Assembly (NCBI GenBank): GCA_022818135.1
Contig: JAFMSR010000013.1
Coordinates: forward strand, 30,700,966 to 30,764,965
DNA: 64,000 nucleotides
Direction: 5' to 3'
From: Saxidomus purpurata
Lineage: Eukaryota; Mollusca; Bivalvia; Venerida; Veneridae
Below, piece by piece: positions 11,911 to 25,009 of the stretch (its first letter is position 1; every line of letters begins with the position of its first letter). The notes beneath the pieces were generated by a model. It worked only from the letters and a program-made list of their open reading frames with translations, had not been told where the DNA came from and searched no databases. Made by a program: the position numbers and the translations under genes.

Positions 11911-12252
11911 ATGTTTGTTTTGTTTTCATTTCTGTTAGAAAATAAGATCAATCTGTTTCATATAGTTATAAGTAAATGAAAATGTCTAATTCAGATTCAG
12001 TATGTTTTCATCGAAAGTGTAGTATGCAGTTTTCATTTCTATTCTAATACTTACAATTTGTACTGTATTAATAACTGCAATATGTTTGTTTTGTTTTCAT
12101 TTATGATACAAAAAAAGATCAATCTGTTTCACATACTTATTAGTAATTGAAAATGTCTAATTCATAATCAATACATTTTCAACAAAAGTGTAATATGCAG
12201 TTTTCATTTCTATTCTAATACTGACAATGTGTACTGTAATAATAACTGTTAT
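11911..12252. repeat. 171-bp tandem duplication
   Basis: ATGTTTGTTTTGTTTTCATT at 11911 recurs at 12082. The following blocks (GATCAATCTGTTTCA, GAAAATGTCTAATTCA, ATGCAGTTTTCATTTC) keep the same spacing, so two diverged copies sit head to tail. Confidence 0.75.
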
Positions 12253-14379
12253 CTGATAATTCACATTTTCTGTATTGCATACCATTTCATTCATATTTTA
12301 GTAAACCGATATCAATTTTGTATCGATGCATGTAAAATTCAATTTTGATATTTTGTAATTACTTGCCCAATATACCACAACCAAAAAATTGAATAGTTTG
12401 CAGCTACATGTTTTCATTTTTATTTCAAATTCTTTACTGATCACAATACAATACAGACAGTGATATTCACTGGCAGAGAAGTAGAATGCGAATAAAAAAG
12501 ATTCAATACAAAAACGAAGAAGACATAATATAGCAACTGTTGTATAAAAACAAGAAAGAAGAATTGAAAATACAATGGAAAGCAAGTAATATATATTGTT
12601 TGTTTTTTTTTCTCCCAAAATGGGATTTCATCTGCATGCTTTTAAAGAAACGCTCATAATTGGTTACGAAAAATATTATCACTTGAACATCGTACTTAGC
12701 AATTGTGTTGGTATTCTCTTTTAACTAGTTTATCAAAAGGTTATACATGTGAAATGTAGAAGACTATATCCGAAGTTTCCTTATAAACGGAGTACGATAT
12801 AACCGCGTCTTTTTACATTTAACAAAAAAAAAGGAAGAATCGGGCCCAAAAGAACTGTTCATTATAGCCGAAGTTACGTTATATCCGGAGTCGCTATATA
12901 CGGATTTTACTGTAATAAGGTAAACTGTCCGTCTGTTAGAACGACCAAAATACGACTGGAACGGATGTACTTTCCTTCTTGAATTGTAATTCAGTTCAAA
13001 TCAAATTTAATTGTTTTGAAACAAAACCTAAGCACGAGGTGTTAATGTTATATGTGTGTATCACAATGTTTGATGTTACGTCACTAAATGTTACTTTCAA
13101 CAGTGCGATCTTTTAAAAAAAACATCTTTATTATTTTCATAAAACATCAAACACCTATACGTACAAAAGCCGGATGTGATCCCGGTTCATAGCTCTTAGG
13201 TAGTTGGTAAAATGTTGGTGTCTAACTCCGAGTGTAGGAATCGATATGCATGTACGTACAGAAACCGGTTGTGTCCCCGGTTCGAGCTCTCACAATGTAG
13301 GTGGTTGATAAGTGAACGTACAGTATTTAGGATGTTACTTGTATTTTTGTGAAGTTTAGTTCTTACATTTATCTACTGATTATGTGGATGCAGTCAGCGC
13401 TGAGAAATTGTTGTTTTGATAAAGTAACAATTTTCATGCTAGCAGCAATTGTTCTGCATGAATTTTCAATCAGTGCAGATCATGACCAGTTCTGCACCGT
13501 ACGAAATTCTCCAAATTGAAAGCTGGAAATGTCTACTTTAGAAACTTAATATAGTATCGTACATTTAAAAGAGTTGATGCCGATTTGTTGTATATTTAGA
13601 CGGCAAATAATTGTCAGTTCTTATATTTATAACAAACGTATTGTTTTTGTCGCAAAGTATGACGAAAAAAAGGAACATACGTATACATTATAATAGTTAA
13701 GCAGTAAATCGGCAGTTTGCGGTTATCATCTGTTTCAGTATTTATTTAAGATTATTGTGTCTATGTAGCACAAATCAGAGTCCAAGTACGAATAACTTAT
13801 TTAGTTTATCTCGATCAGTTTCTAAAATAAACTTATTAATAAAATAGTTTTAAATACTTGACACTAAAATAATCCTGTTTTAAGTACTTCGACAGTAAAT
13901 TTGCAATGATATCTGTTTTAGCCGATTATTCTTACTTTATGGTCCATTAAAATGAAAGACATGCTGACAGTACTGTAGACAATGGCAATCATCACCCTTT
14001 GTTAATATTAGCAATAAGTGTCTACTCAATTAAGATGTGACACTAATTATCCCCAACTTCAAGGCAAGCGTCGGAATCAATTTTGTTTAAATACATACAT
14101 CAAAACGACGACAAATTATTAATAAGCAATAATGTTATAATTCTTGCGACAAACAACGATATCTGTAATAAAAAGTTTAGAATAAAAGAACAAAGTCATG
14201 AAAATGTTACAACTTTTAATTATATACAATAATTATTTATTAAACATACTCGAAAGATAGTAAACTGCAGTAACTCATGCAAAAATTCTATAAAATTATA
14301 TCTTATAAAACCTTTTAAAGAATTACATGTACATTTTGTACATTGTGAAAAAGGCATTCATTTTTAAAGGAAAAAAATA
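12253..14379. other. no gene recognised; dispersed repeat fragments
   Basis: 12760-12915 contains phrases such as TATATACGGATTTTACTGTA that recur at 37660-37725. 13150-13310 holds two related blocks with a tRNA box B-like GGTTCGAGCTC (13280-13290), possibly a SINE fragment. The 106-codon minus-strand ORF at 12298-12618 looks like random AT-rich sequence. Confidence 0.4.
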
Positions 14380-14382
14380 ATC

Positions 14383-14530
14383 CTTTTCGCCGCGTCACGC
14401 GACATGGTACTTGTCGCATATCGCAAATGACATGCGGCATATAGATGCCGCATATACGATCATATGCCGCGTGATGCGACATGGTTTTATTGCTCCCGCG
14501 TTGTAAAACCTCCCGCGCTATAGCGCGGCA
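14383..14530. repeat. CG-rich palindromic block
   Basis: Two direct repeats (CGCGTCACGCGACATGGT and CGCGTGATGCGACATGGT) flank a perfect small hairpin, GCGGCAT-ATAG-ATGCCGC. CCGCGC repeats follow. This is a sharp GC island in AT-rich DNA and is not coding on either strand. Confidence 0.65.
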
Positions 14531-16000
14531 AAAACGAAATCCGCCTGTGCTGTACTGTAAGCTTATAAAATACAAAAAACAGCATTATTAAAGACATAAC
14601 AAAAAATGTCAAATATTGCAACGTTTGACCCTCTTAGAATTTTGATTATCTGCATTAATGTAATGTTAAACCTTTATAGATGTGAACAGAGCTTAAATAA
14701 AGTTTTCAAATTTATACAGACTTTGTTATACATTTATTTAACATCGTATTCAAATTATAATATTGTTGACAGTTTTCACAGAAGAAACTGTATTTTTTTT
14801 ACCTTACACATTTGCGTTCACAGTCTGACATGCGAATTATTGAAATTGTTTTGAAATTCTACAATGTCAGATACGTAGTCTAGACTTTCTTGAGAACCAA
14901 ACTGAGCTTTGGATAAATCCAAAGCGTATTTCGGACCCAGCTTGTGAAAAGAGAACCGTCCAGAGAAAGATCTTGATTAGGGAAAGGTTTGGAAATGTAG
15001 AGTTTTATCTACACCGACATACCAGCCTTTCGGTTTTTCATATATTTAACTTGTTTTATATAATGGGTGGTCTGAAAAATGTCTATTATGATCAAAAAGG
15101 ATAAACAATACAGTAATAAAACAAGACAAAATTAGCGTAATGTGTTTCCCATATTCCACTAAATGTGCATCTGAAATGTTCCAAAGCCAGAGAAAAAATG
15201 TCGTTCCAAAGTTTGATTTAAAGTATAATATGTCCCAAAAATTATCCGGTTTCCTTGATACATTAGCTGTTAAACAGTTTCGTCTGCAAATATTTATAAC
15301 TACAATGACAGGATTATGATGCTTGTCTTGGTCTCTGCAGTCCGTCAGTCTGTCAAATACTTTATCCTTACTACATTCCGATTATCCTGATTATATTTTT
15401 GTCAGAGCCTCCGTTATGTGTGCAGGAAGAAATTATTGGAATAATATCTGACATACGAATACACTGCATACGTTGGAAATTATATTAACAGCTCCAATGA
15501 TTGGCACATACTATTGAAAAGGTAGAACCACTAAAGAGTTAAGGGAAACGTAAGGATAGCATGTCACGAACCGGTTGAAATTCCCACTGCATAATTTTAC
15601 TCTGCTTTTCTCATTGCAGTAGTTGGTTAGATTCATTTGTTTGGACTTTTCTTTTGGGTCTGGTACCTTATGCTTGATGTTATCAGGGAACTGGTTTTTC
15701 GCTGCAGCCGTATAAAGCTTACTTTTGCCTGGAAGTTTGTAACCTTTTAACGGCCAGTGAAATGACATATAGAATGTATAACATTTTATGGATTGAAACA
15801 TGTTCTCTTTAAGACACCTTTTAATCGGATGATACCGGATGAAAAAGGGTCAATCTTTCGTAAATGGTTTCATAATTTAAGTACGTAAATAGCTCATTAT
15901 GTTGTTACCTCATAATTAATGTCAATCATGAGCGTAGAGTAATTATTCTTTCTCGACCAGTGGAAAACGGTCAATATTTCTAGCAATATATAAGAAAAAA
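14531..16000. other. no gene recognised
   Basis: Short ORFs at 14606-14854 (+) and 15511-15801 (-) show no domain or motif. I see no repeat with a clear boundary. Confidence 0.4.
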
Positions 16001-17280
16001 CAAGAGGGTCATGATGGCCCTATATCGCTCACCTGAGTACCAGTGCACTTCCCTAAAGAAACACTGGTTGCTAAAGCAGGTCACTGGTTGCTACGGGAAT
16101 CACTGGTTGCTATGGGACTAAGATGTTGCTAAAGAAGTCATTTGTTGCTAGGGGAAGAAACTGGTTGCTAAGGAAGTCACTTGTTCCAAGGGGAAAAGAC
16201 TGGATGCTAGGGGAAATCACTGATTGCTAAGGAGGACACTGGTTGCTAAGAAAGATATTCTTGTTCCAAGGGGAAGTCATTGGTTGCTCGGGGACGTCAC
16301 TGGTTGCTAGGGAACGTCAGTGGTTGCTTACGAAGTCAATGAGCCCGGTGGCGTGATTTGAAAAAACGTAGTAGAGGTCTACTAGATAATGAAAGATATT
16401 AAATATCTAAGCTCTAGGCGTTGTGGTTTCTGAGTAGAAGAATTTTGAATTTGTTCCTATGTAAGTCTATTATGAAAATCAGTGATCCCTGGGTGTGGTC
16501 AATTTTGAACCCTGGGGCAAGATTTGAAGAAAATTCTAAGAAGTCTACTAGACAATGTTACACACCAAATATCTAAGCTCTAAGTCTTGTGGTTTTGGAG
16601 CAGAAAATCTTTAAATGTTGTCCTATATATGTCCAGGTAAAATAAGTGATCCCCTGCGCGGGGCCAATATTGACCCAAGGGACAAGATTTAAACAAACTT
16701 CGATAGAGGTCTACTAGGCAATATCACACACCAAATATCTTATCTCTTGACCTTTTGGCTTTGGAGAAGTAGATTTTTAAAGGTTTACATATATAAGTAT
16801 ATGTACAACAAGTGAGACCCCTGGGTGGAGTCAATTTTGACCCTTGCCAGATATCTAAAGCTCTGGGCCTTGTGGTTTCAGAGGAGAAGTTTTAAAAGTT
16901 TTTCCTATAGAAACCTATGTAAAATTAAGTGACCCCCAGGGCTGGGTCAATTGTGACCCTGGTCATGATTTGAACACTCTTTGCAGTGGTCCACTAGGCA
17001 ATTCTGCATGCTAAATTTCTCAGCTCTCAACCTTTCGGCTTTTGAAAAGAAGATTTTCCTATTTGTTGCCATAGCAACCAGAGTTCTTATTTGAACTACT
17101 TCATTAGAACAATATTTGATGAGGGTCACCTATGGAACATACATGTGAAGTTTAGTTGAAATTGGTCAAGCAACAAGAATATATGACCGGACATCGGACG
17201 CCGTACGGCGAACTACGGATGCCGGACGGTGAGTGGTCACAAAAGCTCACCCTAAATACAAGTGCTCCTTTGAGCTAAAA
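16001..17280 (+). mobile_element. composite repeat, copy A (plus orientation)
   Basis: The element opens with CAAGAGGGTCATGATGGCCC and CTATATCGCTCACCTGAG. A minisatellite of about 20-bp units around CACTGGTTGCTAAGGAAG (16060-16340) follows, then four or five 165-bp satellite units (16340-17100), and it closes near AAAAGCTCACCCTAAATAC. The spacing of CTACTAG blocks (16378, 16543, 16711) gives the 165-168 bp period. The 3' part has CGGACGCCGTACGGC-type sequence. No transposase ORF is present, so how it moves is unknown. Confidence 0.65.
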
Positions 17281-17896
17281 TGGATGAACCTGTATCAAAA
17301 TTATTAGTTTAACTACGCTTCTCAGAAATGCTTCATAAAAAATGTATGAAAACCACAGCTATTGTATACAGAGAACTATGCTTGAAATAACATTTCTAAC
17401 TAAATCATGCAAATGGCAGATGAAATACATGGCATCATGAAGTTAGACCGTCTCAAAACTGCAGTAAGACGATTCAGAAGAGAAGTAAAGCCAATATTTT
17501 ATACATACAGGTCCATCTTGACCTTTGCCGATAGTGACCCCAAATCATTATATGTACAACTTCATTTCAAACTGATGCATTCTGACAAGTTTTATTAAAA
17601 TCCAGCAAAGGGTTTAGGAGATAAAGCACAGACGAAATTCAACAATTCTTTCATCGGTCGGTGTTGCTGTTATTCTGCGACTTACTTAAAGTCTGTTCTC
17701 CAATCCTGGTCTATCTAATCAATCTAAGCCATATATAGATACTATTTACGTAATCAATTTGACAAAAGAGATCTACACTTTCGATCTTCTTTATCCGGTA
17801 TCATAGCCATTAGTGCAGAATTGAAACTACCTTAATCGAAATAGGTGCTTCAATAAATAGTGCTGTGTTCATCATTGTGGAAAACAAAATTAATCG
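17281..17896. other. spacer between the two convergent composite repeats
   Basis: It contains a 63-codon ORF (17407-17598) of no recognised family and no other feature. Confidence 0.4.
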
Positions 17897-18607
17897 TCAT
17901 TTTAAGCTCGCCAGGATAAGCTTTAAGGATCCGTCAACATTTTGCTTAAAAGACCATCTCCTCTGTACTCACTGGGCAACTGTTGATGAAACTTGGCAGG
18001 GATGATGCTCTATCAAAGTTGTTCAATAAATAACATTCAATGCAGAACTCTGGTTGCAATGGCAACAATTACCAAGCAACCACTGACGTTTTTAGCAACC
18101 ACCGACTTTCCCTAGCAAGCAGCGACTTTCCCAAGCAACCAGTGACTTTCACTTTGAACATGTGACTTCCTTAGCAATCAAAGACTTCCATAGCAACCAG
18201 TAACTTCCCTAGCAACCAATGACTTCATTTGAAGCCAGTGACTTCCTTAGCAACAACTTATTCCGTAGCAACTTATGAGTTCCCCTAGCAACCAGTGACT
18301 TCCTTTGCAACCTGTGACTTCCCCTAGCAACCAGTGTTTTCTCCTAGCAATCAGTGGATTCCTTAGCAACCATTGAGTTTCGTGACTTCTTTAGCAACGT
18401 TTAGCATCATCTTGTAATCAGTGACTTCCTTAGCAAATATTGACATTCTTAGCAACTAGCAATTGTTGACTTAATTAGCAACAAGTGACTTTCTCTAGCA
18501 ACCAGTGAATTCCTTAGCAACTACTGACTCCCTTCATCAACAAGTGACTTCCTTAGGAAGTACACTGATATTCAGTTGAGCGATATAGGGTCAAGATGAA
18601 CCTCTTG
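17897..18607 (-). mobile_element. composite repeat, copy B (minus orientation)
   Basis: Read on the minus strand it has the same order as copy A. The outer end at 18571-18607 matches 31 of 37 bases of 16001-16037 in inverted orientation. A minisatellite follows, which on the plus strand reads AGCAACCAGTGACTTCC repeatedly (18060-18545). The inner end is AAAGCTTATCCTGGCGAGC-like. The 165-bp units are almost absent, so this copy is internally reduced. Confidence 0.65.
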
Positions 18608-19190
18608 TTCCTGCTTAAGCTGTCTATTGGTTTTGTTACGGTAAGCAACAGTGACAGGAGGTGCAGTGAGTAGGAGCTACACATTTGTCTTGATATCCTA
18701 TAAGCTAAATACGAAAGTCATCTCATGATATATTGTTTTTATCGGTCCTCATTTATATTTGATCTTTTCAATGTTTTAAGATGTTTCTTCGTCTTTCTTT
18801 ATACTAATGTATCTACATATTTCTCCATAAAGACTTTATCTTTTAACAATTTACGACATGAGACGTAAAGCTGCATAGACTATTCAAAAGTCCTACAATA
18901 CTTCTTTTACATTAACTTTTATTTTGACTACTTATTTATACTCACCATAAACGGGCCAATCTTTCGAAATTATATTTCCCGGCATATTTACACAACGCAT
19001 GCGCACTTCGTATGAAATCATTTTGTTTTTCTATCAGAGTAAATTATTTATGAGTGGCGCATGACTGTGTTTTACAGGTAAATGTGAGGACTGGTTTTGA
19101 TACCTTGATGATTTTTCTGCATTTTGCCATTCATGAAATTTGTATTTTTTTCGCATTTCATATGAGAGATTTGATGGCGAAGATAGACCT
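18608..19190. other. no gene recognised
   Basis: AT-rich sequence between copy B and the next satellite locus; nothing supportable. Confidence 0.4.
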
Positions 19191-19194
19191 TGGT

Positions 19195-19690
19195 GAATGT
19201 CTACTAGACAATGCTACAAACTAAATATCTAAGCTCTAGGCCTTGTGGTTTTGGAAAAGATTTTTACAGGTTTTCCTATAAAAGTCTATGCAAAGCAAGT
19301 GACACCCAGACGGGGCTTATATTAACTCAAGACGCAAGATTTGATATAGGTCAACTAGACAATGCAGCAAACTAAATATCTAAACTCTAGGCCTTGTGGT
19401 TTCAGAGAACAATATTTGTTACGTTTCTCTATATAAGTCTATATAAAAACCAGTGACGCCCTGGGTGTGGCCACATGATTTGAACAATCTTGGTAGAGGT
19501 CACTCGGCAAAGTAACACATCAAATATTTAAGCTCTAGGCCTTGTGGCTTTGGAGAAGACGATTTTTAAAAGTATATTCATATTCATATCTATGTAAAAC
19601 CAGTGACTCCCCTGGAAAGGGTCAAGTTGACTAGGGGGGCATGACTTGAACAATCTTGGTAGAGGTCAACTACACAATTCTAAAAAAGGG
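19195..19690. repeat. 165-bp satellite family, locus 3
   Basis: Three units of about 150-165 bp, each with CTAAATATCTAAGCTCTAGG, then CCTTGTGG, then a CCTATAAAAGTCTATG-like block, as at the 2.5-kb and 16-kb loci. Confidence 0.75.
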
Positions 19691-21000
19691 ACAGTAAACT
19701 GTTTTTATCTAAACTTAAGTTGATCTGTTAGGTACTAAGGCAGACTTAACAAGCAATGAGGTAGGTTTGACAGGTGTAAAGGAAGGTTTGACAGGTGTAA
19801 ATGTAGGTTTGACAGATCCTTTAGTATCCCTTGGATCGTTGCCACTATGAAGATTACATATTTCACCATCGTCGGATGAAGGTAAATAGTTGCAGGTCTT
19901 AGATCCACTATTAAAAGTAATTCAAAGTACGCGTTAATGAGTTCAACAAACCAATGACAATAATATCAACAAATACAAAACTGCTAGACGCTATATAAAC
20001 AGATACATGTATCAATTATTGATAGATATGTGCATCGTTTTCATTTAATTAAATTTGAAAGAATAAAAGATGACAAACAAAGCCTTTATGAGTGTTTCGA
20101 TAAGCTATGAATTATGTGCATATTGAATTTGATTAAAACTTTAGCGCGAAGTTATATAAATCTTTCTCGGAACATCACCTGCTACTCAATAAATCAATAA
20201 TGAGACAAAGGATAGGTGGGCGAGGCGATAGAGAAAGTCTTGTTATCTCTCCCCGCATGGGGAAACCATAAGGCCACACAATATTATCAAAAACCTGCAT
20301 TTGGGAGTTTACTGGCATGCTCTTTATGATGTCGTGTGTGTGTATCAAAAAGTTTTAATTGCAGCTTAAGGGAATTGATGATGTATTGATTTAGATAAGA
20401 TAAGTAAATATAAGGTACACAATGTAACTACAGTTAAAAGGAGCAAATGCAGAAATTCACGCCATTGTTATGCATGGACTTACGGTACTAGTAGGTTCAA
20501 ACATGTGCCCTCCCATTTGACTGTCTAGCCTTTCAACCTCTATGCAGGTGCTACGATTGCTCCTTCGTTTATACTATCTTTTTATTCTCTATTGCAGAAC
20601 AAGTTTTGACAAGTAAGATAAAACCTTTCTTGATACTCATTCTAGATGGAATCATGTTTGTGGAATCTTGCATACGGATACTAACACCATGGTTCTGGTG
20701 AGGATCACGCTGTCTACAAACATTTACAAAAATATACATGTTTCTACAAATGAAGGGCATACTTGTATATCATGAGTACCAAAGCGAGAATTCATTAATG
20801 TACATAAAGAATATTAGATTTAACCGCAAGCTGCTAAAACAAGTACAAATGTATTTTATTTCATAGTCTGGTTCCCTTTTAACAAACTGGCATGTTGTAC
20901 AGTACGTCAGGTAAGCGCTCAATAATGTATACTCATACGTATACTCATCTGTTTATATGGTGAAAAAGATTTTAAAAGTATTGATCAATCAAAATTAGTT
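19691..21000. other. no gene recognised
   Basis: A short direct repeat around GGTTTGACAGGTGTAAA lies at 19765-19815. The minus-strand ORF at 20569-20760 is not protein-like. Confidence 0.4.
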
Positions 21001-22050
21001 CATTTACAGCCCGGACACGAAGAACATGTATATCACTGGGTTTTATCTAAAGCTTGACCTTTGAAGTTCTATGCATGTAGAAGATACAGCCCAGACAAGC
21101 ATCACTACAGGGTTTGAGGCTTTGAGCACTACGTGTGACATTGACCTCTGAGGTAGCGACCTCGATGTGGTACCTGGCACACACTCAGTGAAGTTATTTG
21201 AAAATCAGTTACATCTTTGTTGTTGTTCTTTTTCAGCTATGATTTGAATATATTTAGGTTCGACTTGGTCTGCTAAAATAAAAAAAATAAATATCCGAAA
21301 TGTCTTTTTTGAAGAAACTTGTCCGAAATATAGTACACGTACTGGTGCAACTTTTTCAACGTTTAAAACTTTCACAGACTGAGCATTTAAAATAACTTCA
21401 GACAAATGTTGCCCATACCGAAAGGGTTTGTCAAACATAAAACCGAAGGAGCTACCATACTGGTCAAGGTCTTACTTAGGGCTAAACGTGTGATTGTGGT
21501 TAACTTCTTGGACTTTGTGACTGAGCTGTAACATGGACATGAACATACTTATTTCGAAATAACTTTTCACAGTTGTTGCCGATATCTTGCCTGCCCAGGT
21601 CACTCTTCAGAGTCAGATGTCATATGACTGTATATCCTCAACTGCTTGAAGGATTTGATTTAATTGGGTGAAATATTATTCTCATGGAGATAACATGCAC
21701 GATCTATGTTTCACCCAATCTTGCATCAGGTCCAGGTCACACTTAGGACCAATCATGTTTCTTTACTTACAAAACCGTTTGAAGGATTTTCTTGAAACTT
21801 TTTGTAAATGTTAATCTAATTGAAAGAGTGTTCAAAACCAATTTATATCATGGTTACCATACTCATTTCCTTAAGCCTTTGAAAGATTTTTATCTGACAT
21901 AAGTCAAGTGTTCATCTCATTATTCATACTGACAATGATCATGTGACTATATCTCCAAACCTGGAAGGATTTTTTATTAAACTTGGGTCAAATTATATCA
22001 TCATGTTGACAAAGTTCAAAGACAGTGTATATCTGGTTGAGGATTTTGTA
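21001..22050. repeat. diverged tandem repeat region
   Basis: Recurring weak blocks about the colinear words 'gaccttt/gacctctga', 'gaaggatttt' and 'cacttaggac' suggest an old array of 100-200 bp units. Copies are too diverged to set a period by eye. Confidence 0.35.
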
Positions 22051-23439
22051 TTGCATAGCAATACTTCATTCATTTGTTATCTTTATTTCAAACTTTAACA
22101 CGTTTAAACTTTAACATGTATAGGCTGACTTTAAAACTACCACTGACCCCTTTATTTATTCTTCTAATACATTTTAATGCCATAAGTGTGTAGATAGGTG
22201 TGTAGATTGGGTCCAATATATTTGCGAAATAGACATACGTGTGTAGGAAAGTGCGTAGACTCGGTCAAAGATATTCGCGAAACTGACATAAGTATATCAT
22301 TGAATATAAGAGTGTAAATAGGGTCAAATATAATTGCGAAACTAACATAAGTATGTTTGAACCACTAATCTCTGGCTCGATCGCCCGGCAAGTAAATTTA
22401 TAAGCAAACACTCCCGTTGTACAAGGTGACAAAACCAACACATTAGTCGTTTTAAAAATAAAACAAGAACAGTGGTAAATAATATAATCTATTTTAAATT
22501 GTATATAACAAGCGAAATATTAAAGCTATAATACTGCTCAAAATGTCCAGAAAAAGTACGGTAAAGAACAATTCTTAAAAAATGAGAAATGTTAAGAAAA
22601 TTAAAAGAAAATAATTTATGCTCAACCAGTTCTTTTATTAGTGAATGCAAACACAAATTTATCATATCAAAATATTGATGGAAAATTATTTTATGACCTG
22701 GCGGGTCAAAAAAGACTATAACATTGTCAACTATGTTCAATAGGAATAAAACTGTTGTATATATTAATGTTATTTAGCTATAACTTTCGCAATGCTTGTT
22801 TTTTAATGAAACTAAGCCATTGGTGAATGTATAACATTACATTGCGATTATCATATTGAAGGGTATTATCACTTTAAATTGTTTTCAAACAGTCGTATGA
22901 TCATACAATGCATTGATGGATACGATGCAGTTTTTAGGTTGTTCATTACTTCACTGTCATTATGTCAATGTAAAGAATATTGAGACCATTGCGAATCATT
23001 TGAAATTTGAATGAGTCGCTTGATATAATTTGCATTTCTCTATTGTTTGCACTATCAAAAATTCATGTGTTATTGGGGAAATGAAATATCGGCGCGTTCT
23101 GATTATTTTGATTTAATCCCCATACGACGAATAAACAGTGACGCAATAAAATGCCTGGCTTTTTCATGGAAATGAAGTCAAAACTCTCCATGACGTTTGA
23201 TATATTATTTAGTAATGAATTCAAATGTCGAACCAAAATTTAATGCTTATATCAATTGCTAACTGAATAATTCAAGAAGGTATCTGATAATGATTCAGTA
23301 CTATCACTTCATGCCAGCGCGCGAGGTTCCTGTCAAACTGAATTATTAACATTGCGAGAGAAATATACAAAAATAATTGAAATATAAATATAAATATACC
23401 CTCCACAATATGGTTATTTTCTTTGCGTTTACACTTGAA
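22051..23439. other. no gene recognised
   Basis: 22190-22360 has three short related blocks (GGGTCCAATATATTTGCGAA, then GGTCAAAGATATTCGCGAA, then GGTCAAATATAATTGCGAA), a small degenerate tandem repeat. The rest is AT-rich. Confidence 0.45.
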
Positions 23440-23700
23440 ACATTCAAATTTCTTATTCAACAGTGAGCTTTCAGAGTGACCTATATACCTTCTTAATGGC
23501 ACACTGACCTGGCGGACTACTCTAGTGTCGTCTGCAAAATTTTGTCTCCCTGATTTAATCCTCTGAAACCATCCGTACAATCTGCTTCTTGACAATAATT
23601 TGTCCTTATTGGCACTTTCTTCATTTTGAGCGTTCCTTGTCCATTTTTTCTACCATAACGCAAAATTTATCGAAGCGCATTGTATCATTCATCCAAAATT
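23440..23700 (-). pseudogene. mariner-family transposase N-terminal remnant
   Basis: Read on the minus strand from 23595, the protein begins MSRSRLYGWFQRIKSGRQNF and continues ADDTRVVRQVSV. This matches the helix-turn-helix region of mariner/SETMAR-like transposases (pattern: S-R-x-x-x-x-W-x-x-R-F/I-K-x-G-R-x-x-x-x-D-D-x-R). Upstream on the same strand (to about 23700) further mariner-like residues appear in other frames with stops, so the N-terminus is frameshifted. Downstream the similarity ends after about 35 residues and the catalytic DDD region is absent. It is a dead fragment; the intact family protein is about 340-350 residues. Confidence 0.65.
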
Positions 23701-23940
23701 GTTTTAACGCGCAAGTTACATGGTGATAGGAAAGTCGATCACTATTCGTATTTTGCAGAAATTCTAAACGGTTTTCGTTGACATTGACGATGTATTAGAT
23801 ACTGTAAAACTTTGTGTATTTTTTAAACAACGTTGTTAGTTCGCTACAGATACAAAAGTTTAACACGAGTCATAGAATTAATCTAAACATCTTGCATTTT
23901 AGCCAGCAGATCTTCTTATTATTGGAGTTGGAAGTTCAAC

Positions 23941-24100
23941 GACTTGTTAGCAATACTTAGTCATTAGTAAACGACATGTTGGTAATTCTAAGTCACGTGT
24001 AAACGACATGTTGGCAATACTTAGTCATTAGTAAACGACATGTTGGCAATACTTAGTCATTGGTAAACGACATGCTGGCAATACTTATTCATTAGTAAAC
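23941..24100. repeat. 32-bp tandem repeat, five copies
   Basis: The unit GACATGTTGGCAATACTTAG plus a 12-bp remainder ending GTAAAC repeats head to tail exactly five times (5 x 32 = 160 bp) with few substitutions. There are no unique spacers. Confidence 0.9.
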
Positions 24101-25009
24101 AAATGAATGACAGTCGCGATAAGCTGGGGATTGCTCAGACAGACTAGACTGAATGTAAGTTTTCATCTTGTATTTGATTAGCTGTTCCACAGCTGCCATC
24201 ATGAATAGCCCTTAAAGTTGCTAAAACATTTACTACAATGTAATATATATTCTATGAGTGTGCATGATATCATCAAAGCTTTATTGATCGGAAAAAACCC
24301 ACGTCTATTCTTTTGTTTATAAAACAAACGGTTTGCAGAATCATAGCGGACTCGAAGCTTTGAATAATTCAATTCAATCTAACAGTAATCTGAGACTTGT
24401 TTGTTATCTGAGTCGTTTAAACTCATGGTTGAAAATTCCTCAGTAGTCTTCGTACTCATAAGCGATTGATAGCTTCTAAACTATACTTTTAATGTGTTTT
24501 ACCTCCCGCATGACTCTAGTGTTTCCTTGGTCAAAGATATTCATTTGTTCGCTCCTATTTCTTTGGAGGGTTAGTAGATTTTCTGTGGTTTGTTAGTGGC
24601 AACGTTAGTGATGCATATGTTTCGCTCTCTCATAACGACACAACCTAGTTTCGTACAGGTCTTTGTTTTGTTTCATTCGGTTTCGTGGTTTTATAAAGGT
24701 CCATCTCCCGTTGCTATATGGATTACTGATGAGACCCCGATGTGCTCTTCCAATATGCCTCCTTCTTAATATGTCTTATTGCCGAAAGTTGGAGATATTA
24801 CCTATACTGACTTCATGCATAATTACCCAATAATAGATGAATCTGATTGGATGCCAAAAGAAGCTTGCTCAAGTTGTTCAATGAGATCTTAGGTGTGCGT
24901 GACCTATATACCTATGCAGTGTGTAAAGTAGGATTGATCCAGCTCAGTGTTCGAGTGGTTTGAAAGGAGGATTATATCTTTACAGGGCCACTAAACAAAT
25001 CACTTATTA
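24101..25009. other. no gene recognised
   Basis: I see no ORF above background and no repeat with a clear boundary. Confidence 0.4.

Noticed and set aside
12298..12618. 106-codon minus-strand ORF with hydrophobic stretches
   Set aside because: Composition is that of AT-rich DNA (Leu/Phe/Ile/Ser/Cys); no supporting evidence.
23941..24100. Possible CRISPR-like array
   Set aside because: Units are contiguous 32-bp copies with no unique spacers, in a eukaryotic genome.
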